Assembly: GCF_000737595.1 (NCBI RefSeq) | Contig: NZ_CP006271.1 | Coordinates: 1,922,001 to 1,986,000, forward strand | Direction of reading: 5' to 3' | DNA: 64,000 nt | DNA from: Synechococcus sp. KORDI-52 | Lineage (GTDB): Bacteria; Cyanobacteriota; Cyanobacteriia; PCC-6307; Cyanobiaceae | In this document: one piece after another, positions 25,792-33,142 of the stretch | Numbering within the stretch: the stretch's first letter is position 1 | Layout of the letters: each line of letters begins with the position of its first letter | Notes under the pieces: generated by a model | What the model was told of the DNA's origin: nothing | Database searches by the model: none | What the model saw: only the letters and a program-made list of their open reading frames with translations | Made by a program: the position numbers and the translations under genes

Positions 25792-26876
25792 CAGAGCGAT
25801 TCAACTAAAACAAGGATCCCCTCAGCGATCAGTTTCCACATCCCCCATTCGAGTGATTGAGGCAGATTTGTGTTGCCCCCTTTGGTTCAAGCACCCTTGG
25901 AGCCAGGCGAAACACATGTCGTGCTCTGCTTCAGCGAAAAAAGCATCAAGTCAGATCAGCCAAGACTCCATCACTCGATCCCCTCCAAGGTCTTGCACAC
26001 CTCCAGAGTGCTAACGATTGAAGGTTCAGGACATTGGCTCGAAGTGTTGAGAGAGGTTGATCCTTCAGGGACAGCAAAGACGGTGTCGGCGGCGATGGGT
26101 CCGATGCGGTGGAGAGGTAATGCCCTTGTGTTGGGCCTCCATCAGGTTCAGCAAGCTTGCATTGATAGCAGAATGATCGTCATTTATGACAGAGAATATT
26201 CAGCTCATGAAATCTTGTAGACAGCAAATAATCAAATAGAGCTTGTGCTTTTTTGTGATTACCGGTATTCGTATAACGCCTCACTATCTTGAAAAGCTCT
26301 TGCTTGGAGGAATGAGAAATCATTATTGTCTTTGATGTGTGAGCGTTCTGGCCCGTTCAACACACCATCGGGTTCTTCGAAGATCCACTCGATGATCGAT
26401 GTCGCAGGTGCCAGTAATGCTGATCACAGGGGCCCAGAACCTCTGCAACAACTGAGACGAGAGGCATACCAGCAGGTAGCACCCAGCGGCCTGCCCGGAT
26501 CGTCTTCAGCGAGGTTCACTTACCCCTGGTTTGCCGGAATCTTGCACACGCGTCAGAGGCATTGGGGCGCAGTGCTAAGACAAGTTGTTCAAGCGGGACC
26601 ACGTCAATGCGGGTGTTGGTGCAAGAAGGTCCAATAGAACGCAGCGCGGTCCGAAGCAACCATCCTCTTCTGGATGTTGGAATCTTTGATCAAGAGCTCT
26701 GCAACAGTGCAGCCTGGAATCGCCGCAGACGGCGGCTGAAGGGCTGGTGAATGGCAGCGGATGGCCATCGCACAACAGAGCGCAAGATTGGCAGGACTTG
26801 TATTGCTTAATTAGCTAATTAACAGACAACCACAAGAACTTAAAAATTTCCACTTTAAACTGTAGATCAAAACCAT
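25792..26876. other. About 1.1 kb with no convincing gene
   Basis: Two open frames (25870-26220 and 26326-26637, plus strand) exist, but neither has a recognisable domain, a clear start context or steady protein-like composition. The DNA is AT-richer than the core genome. A perfect palindrome lies near the right end. It is best read as decaying or non-coding sequence. Confidence 0.5.
26807..26822. repeat. Perfect 16-bp AT-rich palindrome
   Basis: TTAATTAGCTAATTAA reads the same on both strands. It lies 54 bp past the stop of the His-rich gene. It may be part of its 3' end or a protein site; no stable hairpin with a GC stem is present. Confidence 0.5.
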
Positions 26877-27362
26877 TTAATTGCTTGCAGCATGACAGAC
26901 AGCATTCAGCGTATGCACATCTGCTGCACTTGAAGGCTGATTACCGTTGATCAGGCCTCGTTGACAATCTGCCCGAGCAGTGACTCGAACCCCATCAACC
27001 GTATACGTGAATTCAACATCCTCAAGCTGAGGGGATGATTGATCAATTCCGTAATCAAGCATTCGATTGGTTTCAGGCACAACAATCGTGGGAGAATTTT
27101 GCACGCGAGAATTGGCAATTGCGGATGAAATCATTGCACCGGTCGCCAATCCTGCAATTCCCCAGGCAGCTCGTCTGTCTTGATACCAGCCCCAATGATT
27201 GTGGTGCCAATGACCACCGCCACCGTGATGATGACCGCCCCCACCGTGATGATGACCGCCCCCACCATGATGATGGCCACCGCCACCGTGATGATGGCCA
27301 GCGTGAATTGGCATGACTCCTGTCAAAGTCAAAGCCGACGCAAGCACGAAAATGCGAAGCAT
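26877..27362 (-). CDS. Secreted His/Gly-repeat protein
   Basis: The 161-residue protein has a signal peptide (residues 1-21, cleavage after PIHA). Then come four exact copies of HHHGGGG (residues 23-50) and an HWHHNHWGW segment. A Gly/Ala-rich hydrophobic stretch follows (WGIAGLATGAMISSAIA). The C-terminal domain has VEFTYTVDGVRVTARADCQRG and two cysteines. His clusters suggest binding of zinc, nickel or copper outside the cytoplasm; this is inference. The gene stands alone. Confidence 0.8.
   Translation of the reverse strand: MLRIFVLASALTLTGVMPIHAGHHHGGGGHHHGGGGHHHGGGGHHHGGGGHWHHNHWGWYQDRRAAWGIAGLATGAMISSAIANSRVQNSPTIVVPETNRMLDYGIDQSSPQLEDVEFTYTVDGVRVTARADCQRGLINGNQPSSAADVHTLNAVCHAASN
27213..27296 (-). 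repeat. Four tandem 21-bp repeats coding HHHGGGG
   Basis: Exactly four 21-bp units encode four identical HHHGGGG blocks inside the secreted His-rich protein. The DNA units differ only at synonymous sites (for example ccaccg or cccacc for glycines). This points to expansion by slippage followed by some drift. Confidence 0.85.
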
Positions 27363-27657
27363 GTCTTAGACAACACTTCTTGCTTCATAGCCACAGCCAA
27401 TCAATTGACAAACAACATTAAGTAATAAAAAGAAACCTTGATGAGGCTGTGGCACCTTGGGGACATCCTCTAAAGCATGCACGATTGCTGAGCAAAACTG
27501 AATTCACATCAGCCATGGAGGAGATCATCCAGGCACCTGATTTGTGCATGGACAGCCAGGGTCAGATGAAGTTGTGGCGAAGCATCCTTCCAGCCAAGGG
27601 GTGACTCCACCCCTGGCAGTTTCAGCGACACCTCAACAGAGTCGGCGATCTCCCGTG
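27363..27657. other. About 295 bp without a supported gene
   Basis: It covers the upstream region of the His-rich gene, AT-rich near 27400-27440, so its promoter should lie there. The right part may hold further unrecognisable remains of the second msrA copy. I see no tRNA, strong hairpin or convincing open frame. Confidence 0.4.
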
Positions 27658-27780
27658 TTCCTCAGCGACTTTGAAGGCACCCACTTGAAGCGTCCGAAGC
27701 AGGGCTGGGCCAGATGCGACTGATGGATCAGTCAGTGCACGCTCCGATCCGACAACGCCCCGATTCAGTTCAGCGCCTGA
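27658..27780 (+). pseudogene. Remnant of a second msrA (C-terminal 40 codons)
   Basis: Read in one frame, this DNA gives FLSDFEGTHLKRPKQGWARCD, then a TGA, then WISQCTLRSDNAPIQFSA and a stop. It aligns without gaps to the C-terminus of the intact msrA (LLGDFEGSNYKLPKQVWDKYD, then WSIQHCVLRSDNSPIQLSI region, with the stop replacing W). The internal TGA at 27721-27723 and loss of the 5' part make it a pseudogene. No catalytic residues remain. Confidence 0.85.
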
Positions 27781-27789
27781 ACGAGGGAA

Positions 27790-27879
27790 TCAGAAGGATT
27801 CAAACAACAACGTCACCAGAGACAGGCCAAAGGCGAAGACCAAAAGAGCTGCTTTGGTGGGTTTCTTTTTTGATGCCAT
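27790..27879 (-). CDS. Tiny membrane protein (29 aa)
   Basis: ATG 27879 opens a 29-codon frame. It has a basic head MASKKKPTK followed by one hydrophobic helix (AALLVFAFGLSLVTLLF) and ESF. This is the charge pattern of a positive-inside single-pass membrane peptide. It starts 4 nt after the stop of the next small gene on the same strand, which suggests coupling. No family is recognised. Confidence 0.5.
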   Translation of the reverse strand: MASKKKPTKAALLVFAFGLSLVTLLFESF

Positions 27880-27883
27880 GGGT

Positions 27884-28036
27884 TCAACCAGCGATGGAGC
27901 CAGAAAACAGGGTGAACAGCAGGAGAGAAGCCCAGACCGCAATCAACAGAGTCTTTCGATTGGGCTTCTGATCTGTCCTATCAAGCGACATGGAAGGTGC
28001 ATCCTGAGTCTTCACTAGAGGTTTTGTATCACCCAT
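27884..28036 (-). CDS. Small membrane protein (50 aa)
   Basis: ATG 28036 opens a 50-codon frame; ATG 27991 is an alternative giving 35 residues. The polar, lysine-containing head (TDQKPNRK) is followed by the helix TLLIAVWASLLLFTLFSGSIAG at the C-terminus. It is followed after 4 nt by an even smaller membrane protein gene. The pair resembles small regulators or subunits of membrane complexes, but the partner is unknown. Confidence 0.5.
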   Translation of the reverse strand: MGDTKPLVKTQDAPSMSLDRTDQKPNRKTLLIAVWASLLLFTLFSGSIAG

Positions 28037-28129
28037 CGCGGCTGCAGAAGGTTCACAACAACCTCTTCAACCCCGGGCTGATCACCACCCGCTTGGTTCG
28101 GCCAGGATGGTGGTGAATCAAGCCACGAC

Positions 28130-28294
28130 ATGCCCGAGCCCTGGTCTGATCGTCAGGTGATCCTGGCCATCGCCCTCACTTTGATTTTGGTTCTCGGTCT
28201 GATCCTCGGCAGTGTTACGCGCAACAGAGAGCAGCAAGCACCGATGCTCTGGCGCGACACGCCGCAACCTGAGGCGACACCATTGGCAATCTGA
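28130..28294 (+). CDS. Small single-pass membrane protein (54 aa)
   Basis: ATG 28130 opens 54 codons. The start is polar (MPEPWSDRQ), then a long helix (VILAIALTLILVLGLILGSV) and a polar tail with RNREQQ and a proline-rich end. It is a clean membrane-protein pattern in a region of otherwise weak coding. No family is recognised. It precedes the SAP-like gene on the same strand. Confidence 0.55.
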   Translation: MPEPWSDRQVILAIALTLILVLGLILGSVTRNREQQAPMLWRDTPQPEATPLAI

Positions 28295-28361
28295 CCACCT
28301 GCGCAGAAGGAGATTGCCTCTTGGTGCGATCGTGGAAGGAGAAGGAACCCTCCGTTCTGCA

Positions 28362-28697
28362 GTGAGTGAACGGCCTGATCGATCCGAGCAGCGTCAACTG
28401 CATCCTTTGCCCAGGGGGCTTGTTGAGCTCTACGGCTTGATTGCCGTTCTGGTGGTGCTGATCCCTGAATGGTTGGCGGATGGGACCCTGAATCTGGGCC
28501 AGGCGAAAGGGCCTGCGGCCCTCCCTATGCGTTCGAGGGCCTGGCGCACCCTTCCGGAGCTGCGTTTGGCTGCGATGAGCTTGGCGGAGCTGCGTCAGGC
28601 AGCCTCCGAGCTGCGGCTGTACCAGTACGGGTCAGCGACGCGCGACCAGCTCACCGCGCGGTTGCTCAGGCGACTCAGACGCTGGGATGCACTGTGA
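28362..28697 (+). CDS. Membrane protein with SAP-like C-terminal segment, start uncertain
   Basis: From GTG 28362 the frame gives 111 residues. A hydrophobic segment (ELYGLIAVLVVLIPEWLADG) is followed by a helical domain. That domain reads LPELRLAAMSLAELRQAASELRLYQYGSATRDQLTARLLRRL, with the rhythm of SAP-like (DNA-binding helix-turn-helix) or Rho-N-like motifs. In-frame starts further upstream (TTG 28315, GTG 28333) are possible. tRNA-Pro follows 14 nt later. Confidence 0.65.
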   Translation: MSERPDRSEQRQLHPLPRGLVELYGLIAVLVVLIPEWLADGTLNLGQAKGPAALPMRSRAWRTLPELRLAAMSLAELRQAASELRLYQYGSATRDQLTARLLRRLRRWDAL

Positions 28698-28711
28698 TAA
28701 CTTAATTCTGA

Positions 28712-28785
28712 CGGGGCGTGGCGCAGCTTGGTAGCGCACCACTTTGGGGTAGTGGGGGTCGTGGGTTCAAATCCCGCCGCTCCGA
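28712..28785 (+). tRNA. tRNA-Pro (anticodon GGG)
   Basis: The 74-nt cloverleaf is complete. Acceptor CGGGGCG pairs with CGCTCCG (one G-T pair), discriminator A. The D-arm holds gcgcagcttggtagcgc. The anticodon arm is CCACT-TTGGGGT-AGTGG with GGG at positions 34-36. The T-loop is GGTTCAAATCC. CCA is not encoded. It reads CCC, and CCT by wobble. A hairpin terminator follows about 46 nt later. Confidence 0.93.
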
Positions 28786-28831
28786 TTCAACCGTGTTGTT
28801 TCCCCACCTGAACATCAACGCTTCAGGGCTT

Positions 28832-28861
28832 GAGCCGGCAGACATGCCGGCTCTTTTTTTT
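28832..28861 (+). terminator. Rho-independent terminator after tRNA-Pro
   Basis: The 9-bp stem GAGCCGGCA / TGCCGGCTC with loop GACA is followed by eight T. It is a textbook intrinsic terminator on the plus strand for tRNA-Pro. On the minus strand it lies just past the stop of the CRP-family gene. Confidence 0.9.
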
Positions 28862-28865
28862 GCAA

Positions 28866-29513
28866 TCAGTGGCGGCCGGTGCCGGTCACCACCAGATGCC
28901 TGGAGGTATCGATCTGCAGCCAGCCTTCATCCCGCAACTGACCCAAGACGCGGGTCACGGTCACCCGGGTGGTGCTGAGGGCGCTGGCGATCTCCTGATG
29001 GGTGAGGCGGAGGTTGAGCCGCAAACCGGCCTCACAGGGTTCGCCGAAGTCCTTGGCGAGCAGCTCCAGGAAACCCCGAACCCGTTCCTCAACGCGCCGC
29101 AATCCCAGCAGGGCCAGCAGCGACTCGGCCTGGCGGTAGCGGGCAGCCATGGCCTTGGCCAGGCCCAGTGCCAACTGAGGAGAGTGCTCGAGCTCCGCCA
29201 GATTGCAGCAGAGCAGATCGCAATCGGTGAGCGCTACAGCCTCATAGGCCTCCACATTGGTGAATGCCGCACCAAAGGGTTCATTAGGGCCCACCAGGCC
29301 CAGCACCAGCTCATCACCATGCACCGAGAGTGCCCCCAGCTTCACCATGCCGCGAACCACAAACCAAACGCTGTTCTTCAGCAGAGGAACAAAACTTCCC
29401 GAGGTGACATGAACAACATTGCGATTGTCGTAGCTGTTTTCAAGAAACGCCTTGAAACCAAGAGCTGTTGAACTCAGATCAGCCGACGGAGTGGCAAGCA
29501 TTTGGAATCCCAT
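28866..29513 (-). CDS. ptrA: CRP/FNR-family transcription regulator, PtrA-like
   Basis: The 215-residue protein has an N-terminal cyclic-nucleotide-binding-type beta-barrel (GMVKLGALSVHGDELVLGLVGPNEPFG). It has a dimerisation helix and a C-terminal winged helix-turn-helix (LTHQEIASALSTTRVTVTRVLGQLRDEGWL). The length and fold fit the cyanobacterial NtcA/PtrA group. PtrA of marine Synechococcus is a phosphate-responsive activator under PhoB control. Standing beside two pstS genes, this is the best guess, but a different CRP paralogue is possible. Its upstream region holds a weak Pho-like repeat. Confidence 0.75.
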   Translation of the reverse strand: MGFQMLATPSADLSSTALGFKAFLENSYDNRNVVHVTSGSFVPLLKNSVWFVVRGMVKLGALSVHGDELVLGLVGPNEPFGAAFTNVEAYEAVALTDCDLLCCNLAELEHSPQLALGLAKAMAARYRQAESLLALLGLRRVEERVRGFLELLAKDFGEPCEAGLRLNLRLTHQEIASALSTTRVTVTRVLGQLRDEGWLQIDTSRHLVVTGTGRH

Positions 29514-29551
29514 GAATCCAGGAAAACTGTATTGAGGACAACATCGATTCC

Positions 29552-29581
29552 CAACAAAGAGCTGGGAGAGATTCGGTTAAG
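29552..29581 (-). promoter_or_regulatory. Weak Pho-box-like repeat upstream of ptrA
   Basis: On the minus strand the sequence reads CTTAACCG-AAT-CTCTCCCA-GCT-CTTTGTTG, three octamers spaced 11 bp. Only the first fits the cyanobacterial Pho octamer (C/T)TTAACC(T/A) well. It lies 39-68 bp before the start codon. This is suggestive only. Confidence 0.3.
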
Positions 29582-29624
29582 AAGGCTCTAACACTGATCG
29601 AAACTCGAATCATTCAGCGCACAC

Positions 29625-29647
29625 AAAAGGGCCCCGAGGGGCCCTTT
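29625..29647 (-). terminator. Rho-independent terminator after pstS (soluble type)
   Basis: On the minus strand AAAGGGCCC-CTCG-GGGCCCTTT forms a 9-bp stem with a 4-base loop, followed by T residues. It lies 35 bp past the stop of pstS and ends its transcript before ptrA, so the two are not simply one operon. Confidence 0.8.
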
Positions 29648-29681
29648 GAAGGTTGGTTTTTAAAACCACTTCAAGCGAGGA

Positions 29682-30656
29682 TCACTTGCCGATCTTTTTC
29701 ACAGCGGCCTTGGACTTGGCCAGGATATCGCCCTTGAGGGGAACGAAGCCCAGGGAAGGAGCTTTGTTCTGAGCAGCATTGCTCAGCATGTAGTTGAAGG
29801 CGTCCTGCACCACCTTGGCTTTGTCACCGTTGCCGGTTTTGTAAGCCAAAACCCAGGTGAGGGTTGCGATGGGATAAGCACCCTTGGCGGTGGGGTTGGG
29901 GTTCTTGCCAGCCAGGTCCTTGTCCAGGCTGATGCCGTTGAGGGCCTTGGCACCTGCAGCCACAGAGGGCTTGAGGAACTCACCGGACTTGTTCTGAAGC
30001 GCGGCGGCAACCACCTTGCCCTTGATGTACGACTGGTTCACATAACCAATCGCACCTTCGCGGTTCTGGATGAGGCCTGCCACACCGGAGTTGCCTTTGG
30101 CACCCACGCCTGCAGGCCACTTCACCGATTTGCCGGTTCCGAGGGTCCAGGTCTTGGAGAAGGCCTGCATCGAGTTGGTGAAGGCCTTGGTGGTGCCAGA
30201 GCCATCCGAGCGGTGAACCCAGGTGAGGGTGCCGGGCTTGCAGCCGAGCTCCTTCCAATCCTTGATTTTGCCCATGGCGACCTTCACGGCCTGCTCCTGA
30301 GTGAGCTTGAGATTGCAGCCGGGCTTGTTGTAGCCGAAGGCGATGGTGCCACCCACCATCGGGATCTGAACCACACCGCGGCTGACCTTGGCCATGTCTG
30401 CTTTCTTCATCGGGTCATCCGATGCACCGAAGTTCACGGTCTGGTCGATGAAGGCTTTACGGCCGGAACCGGAACCCACGGCCTGATAGTTGACCTGAGG
30501 GCCACCCGCCTTGGCCAGGTCGGAGAACCAACGCTGGTAAATCTTGGCTGGGAACGAAGCACCAGCACCGTTCAATTTGGGAGCTGCCGAAGCCGACATG
30601 CCTGCCCCGAGAACAAGCAGGGAGGAGGCGAGAAAAGCCTTTTGTGCAATGCGCAT
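29682..30656 (-). CDS. pstS: Phosphate-binding protein PstS, soluble periplasmic type
   Basis: The 324-residue protein from ATG 30656 has an ordinary signal peptide (MRIAQKAFLASSLLVLGAGMSASA) and no lipobox cysteine. The phosphate-binding loops are clear: GAGASFPAKIY, GSGSGRKAF, GASDDPMKK and RSDGSGTTKAF. It binds inorganic phosphate in the periplasm for the Pst ABC transporter; pstCAB are not in this window. It is close in sequence to the lipoprotein pstS upstream. A Pho-box-like repeat and terminator lie on each side. Confidence 0.95.
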   Translation of the reverse strand: MRIAQKAFLASSLLVLGAGMSASAAPKLNGAGASFPAKIYQRWFSDLAKAGGPQVNYQAVGSGSGRKAFIDQTVNFGASDDPMKKADMAKVSRGVVQIPMVGGTIAFGYNKPGCNLKLTQEQAVKVAMGKIKDWKELGCKPGTLTWVHRSDGSGTTKAFTNSMQAFSKTWTLGTGKSVKWPAGVGAKGNSGVAGLIQNREGAIGYVNQSYIKGKVVAAALQNKSGEFLKPSVAAGAKALNGISLDKDLAGKNPNPTAKGAYPIATLTWVLAYKTGNGDKAKVVQDAFNYMLSNAAQNKAPSLGFVPLKGDILAKSKAAVKKIGK

Positions 30657-30720
30657 CACGACAACCGAAAGAGGGAGGAGGCTGTATCAACCAAGACCTA
30701 ATCGGAGCTCAAACCTGCTG

Positions 30721-30749
30721 TCGTTATGCGCCCGTTAACAATGGTTAAG
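30721..30749 (-). promoter_or_regulatory. Candidate Pho box upstream of pstS
   Basis: On the minus strand CTTAACC-ATTG-TTAACGG-GCGC-ATAACGA gives three TTAAC-like cores at a 10-11 bp period. This matches the cyanobacterial Pho box of repeated (C/T)TTAACC octamers bound by PhoB (SphR). It ends 65 bp before the pstS start codon, a fitting distance. Confidence 0.6.
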
Positions 30750-30776
30750 GAAGCATGAAACCCTCTTTAAACCATC

Positions 30777-30806
30777 AAAAAACCCGGTTTGAAAGGCCAA
30801 ACCGGG
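30777..30806 (-). terminator. Rho-independent terminator after pstS (lipoprotein type)
   Basis: On the minus strand CCCGGTTTG-GCCTTT-CAAACCGGG forms a 9-bp stem with a 6-base loop, followed by six T. It lies 32 bp past the stop of the lipoprotein-type pstS. It separates that transcript from the downstream pstS, which has its own promoter region. Confidence 0.88.
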
Positions 30807-30837
30807 GCATGACGTTCACCCAACCAAGGGTTCATGT

Positions 30838-31842
30838 TCAAGGCTGAATGCCCTTCACCGCACTGCGGGATTTTTCAAGAATGGTGCCCCGCAGAGGCAC
30901 AAAGCCCAAGGCCGCCGCACCCTCCTGGGTGGAATCATCCAGCATGTAAGTGAAGACGTCCCGCACAGCATCGGCTTTCGCGCCATTGCCATTGGCGTAG
31001 GCGAGCACCCAGGTCAGCGTGGCGATGGGGTACGCACCAGCGGCCTCGGGGTTGGGGTTGCTGCCAGCCAGATTCTCATCGAGCTCAATGCCGTTGAGGG
31101 CTTTGGCACCGGCCTCCACGGAGGGCTTGAGGAATTCACCGGATTTGTTCTGGACCGCAGCAGCCTGCACATTCCCCTTGATGTACGACTGATTCACATA
31201 TCCGATCGCACCAACCCGGTTGTCGATCACCCCAGCCACGCCGGAGTTGCCCTTGGCCCCCACGCCAACCGGCCACTTCACCGATTTGCCGCTGCCAAGG
31301 GTCCACGTTGGCGAGAAGGCCTGCATCGAATTGGTGAAGGCCTTGGTGGTGCCGGATCCATCCGAACGATGCACCCAGGTGATCGTGCCCGCTTCACAAC
31401 CGAGCTCCTTCCAATCGCTGATGGTGCCAGTGGCCACGCCCACCGCCTGCTCCTGGGTGAGCTGAAGCTCGCACCCCGGCTTGTTGTATCCGAAGGCGAT
31501 CGTCCCCCCCACCATGGGGATCTGGACCACCCCCTGGCTCACCTGCTGGCGGTCGGCCTCTTTGATCGGGTCGTCTGACGCTGCGAAATCCACGGTGCCA
31601 TCAATGAAGGCCTTGCGTCCGGAACCGGAGCCCACAGCCTGATAGTTCACTTTGATTCCGCCGGAGCCGGCCAAGTCAGCAAACCAGCTTTGGTACACCT
31701 TCGCGGGGAAGGAGGCCCCTGCCGCATTGAGGCTGGACACATCGGAGCTGCCAGCACAGGCGGCAAGGCCAACAGCCAGGACGCTGAGGCTAGAAACAAC
31801 CAGGGAACGATGGGCCAAAACTGTGTGCGTGATTTCGACCAT
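30838..31842 (-). CDS. pstS: Phosphate-binding protein PstS, lipoprotein type
   Basis: From ATG 31842 the protein has 334 residues with a lipobox ending at Cys29 (VLAVGLAAC). This makes it a lipid-anchored PstS, unlike its neighbour. The same phosphate loops are present (AAGASFPAKVY, GSGSGRKAF, AASDDPIKE, RSDGSGTTKAF). The frame continues upstream to 31923, but those residues are not signal-peptide-like. Co-existing anchored and soluble forms would differ in location or affinity. It lies 23 nt after a small unknown gene. Confidence 0.93.
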   Translation of the reverse strand: MVEITHTVLAHRSLVVSSLSVLAVGLAACAGSSDVSSLNAAGASFPAKVYQSWFADLAGSGGIKVNYQAVGSGSGRKAFIDGTVDFAASDDPIKEADRQQVSQGVVQIPMVGGTIAFGYNKPGCELQLTQEQAVGVATGTISDWKELGCEAGTITWVHRSDGSGTTKAFTNSMQAFSPTWTLGSGKSVKWPVGVGAKGNSGVAGVIDNRVGAIGYVNQSYIKGNVQAAAVQNKSGEFLKPSVEAGAKALNGIELDENLAGSNPNPEAAGAYPIATLTWVLAYANGNGAKADAVRDVFTYMLDDSTQEGAAALGFVPLRGTILEKSRSAVKGIQP

Positions 31843-31865
31843 CCTCCCAAGCCGTTGATCCACCC

Positions 31866-32135
31866 TCAGGTGGTGGGCACAACGCTGGATGCAACGGTGA
31901 GCCGCGTGGCCACCGCATAACAACGAAGCCAGCGGTTCACCCGTCTGCGATGGGGGGCGGGAACCTCATGAATCAACTGACTGAGTTCATCAGCCCCCAT
32001 TCGTCGCAGGGCGCGGACATCCACGTGCCAAAGCGCTTCCGCTTCACGGATCAACCGCGCCCAGGTACGCACTTGCTGCCACTGGCGCAGACGGGAGCGT
32101 ATGGGCCGTTGATGGGGATGCAGAAAAGCCGTCAT
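31866..32135 (-). CDS. Conserved hypothetical basic protein (89 aa)
   Basis: The 89-residue protein is basic and helical: RSRLRQWQQVRTWARLIREAEALWHVDV, then LRRMGADELSQLIHEV and RRRVNRWLRCYAVATRL. It might bind nucleic acid, but no family is recognised. It is 23 nt upstream of the lipoprotein-type pstS on the same strand, so it may share the phosphate-regulated transcript. Confidence 0.7.
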   Translation of the reverse strand: MTAFLHPHQRPIRSRLRQWQQVRTWARLIREAEALWHVDVRALRRMGADELSQLIHEVPAPHRRRVNRWLRCYAVATRLTVASSVVPTT

Positions 32136-32214
32136 GGCTTCAGCGTGCTTCCTGCAGCGGCACTCTCTGCAAAATCACCCAGACCCTTCGGAGTGCTGAA
32201 GCAAATGCGCAATC

Positions 32215-33057
32215 TCAGGCGCTGAGGCGATCGGCCTCGAGCTCAACGGGGGCGACAGCAAACTCCAGGTCCTTGACCTCGCGATCACTCAAACGACGGG
32301 TCCAGGCGCCCTTAATCGGATCGTTCCAACGGAAACCCGCTGCCTTGGCCAGATGGCGTTCATCGAAGGACACCCGGGCACGCATCAACCGACGCGGTTC
32401 CAGGCCCCGCTCCAACAGCTGCTCAAGGTCGTCACAGCGGGCGAAGACCTCCGCGATGTAGATGCAATCGCTGAGGGCGCGGTGGGCCGCCCAGACGGGG
32501 ACGCCATAAGCCAAGGCCAGGTCCCGCACCGACGGCCGCGAACGCAACTGACGATCCACCGGCCAGCGGATGTCGTCCATGGTGCACAGCCATGGTGTTG
32601 CGGTGGCCGGCACCACACCCAGACCGAACCACTGGCGATCGAAGGCCGCGTTGTGGGCCACCAGCAGATCGGCAGCGTCCAGCAGATGCTCAAACCACAC
32701 CAGCGCCTCCTGCCAGGGCTGGGGCCGGCGGGTGACGGCGGCGGGGATCCGGTTGATCGCCTCTGCTGCGTTGGAGTCCACCGGCAGAAGAAACGATTGC
32801 TGGGCCAGCACCGAACGACTCGGCACATCAAACAAAATGCAGCCCAGCTCAAGGCACTGATCCTGCAGCGGATCCAGACCGGAGGTTTCGGTGTCGATGA
32901 TCAGCAGGGTGGACGGGGTGACCTCTGGCGCATCCTCGGGCTGATCAGTCTTGGCCTCGGGTTCAACGCCCGGCGGAGAAGGCAACGGCGTTGGCGCTGT
33001 TTGGGACTCCGCCTGAGGCTTTGAAAACCCCGCAAGCAAATCGAGCTGTTCAGGCAT
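32215..33057 (-). CDS. DnaQ-family 3'-5' exonuclease
   Basis: The 280-residue protein has a variable proline-rich N-terminus and then an exonuclease fold. Motif I is LLIIDTETSGLDP (Asp and Glu metal ligands). Then come LLVAHNAAFDRQWF and, at the end, WAAHRALSDC as the HxxxxD motif. All four acidic residues are present. DnaQ-like enzymes proofread polymerase III or degrade RNA ends. The C-terminal 80 residues (KAAGFRWNDPIKGAWTRRL) form a short extra domain. The exact role is open. Confidence 0.85.
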   Translation of the reverse strand: MPEQLDLLAGFSKPQAESQTAPTPLPSPPGVEPEAKTDQPEDAPEVTPSTLLIIDTETSGLDPLQDQCLELGCILFDVPSRSVLAQQSFLLPVDSNAAEAINRIPAAVTRRPQPWQEALVWFEHLLDAADLLVAHNAAFDRQWFGLGVVPATATPWLCTMDDIRWPVDRQLRSRPSVRDLALAYGVPVWAAHRALSDCIYIAEVFARCDDLEQLLERGLEPRRLMRARVSFDERHLAKAAGFRWNDPIKGAWTRRLSDREVKDLEFAVAPVELEADRLSA

Positions 33058-33142
33058 GGCGCAGTAACTCCCCCCGACCCTGATTCTCCCGCCCCGGGCA
33101 AGGTGGCTGCTGCCTAGGGTTCAACCTCTTCTTTTCAATCGA

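Noticed and set aside
25870-26220. 116-codon plus-strand frame
   Set aside because: No domain, weak start and composition; kept only as part of the non-coding stretch note.
26326-26637. 103-codon plus-strand frame
   Set aside because: Composition is not protein-like and no signal or domain is seen.
27714-27971. 85-codon plus-strand frame
   Set aside because: It runs across the msrA remnant and is antisense to two better small membrane-protein frames.
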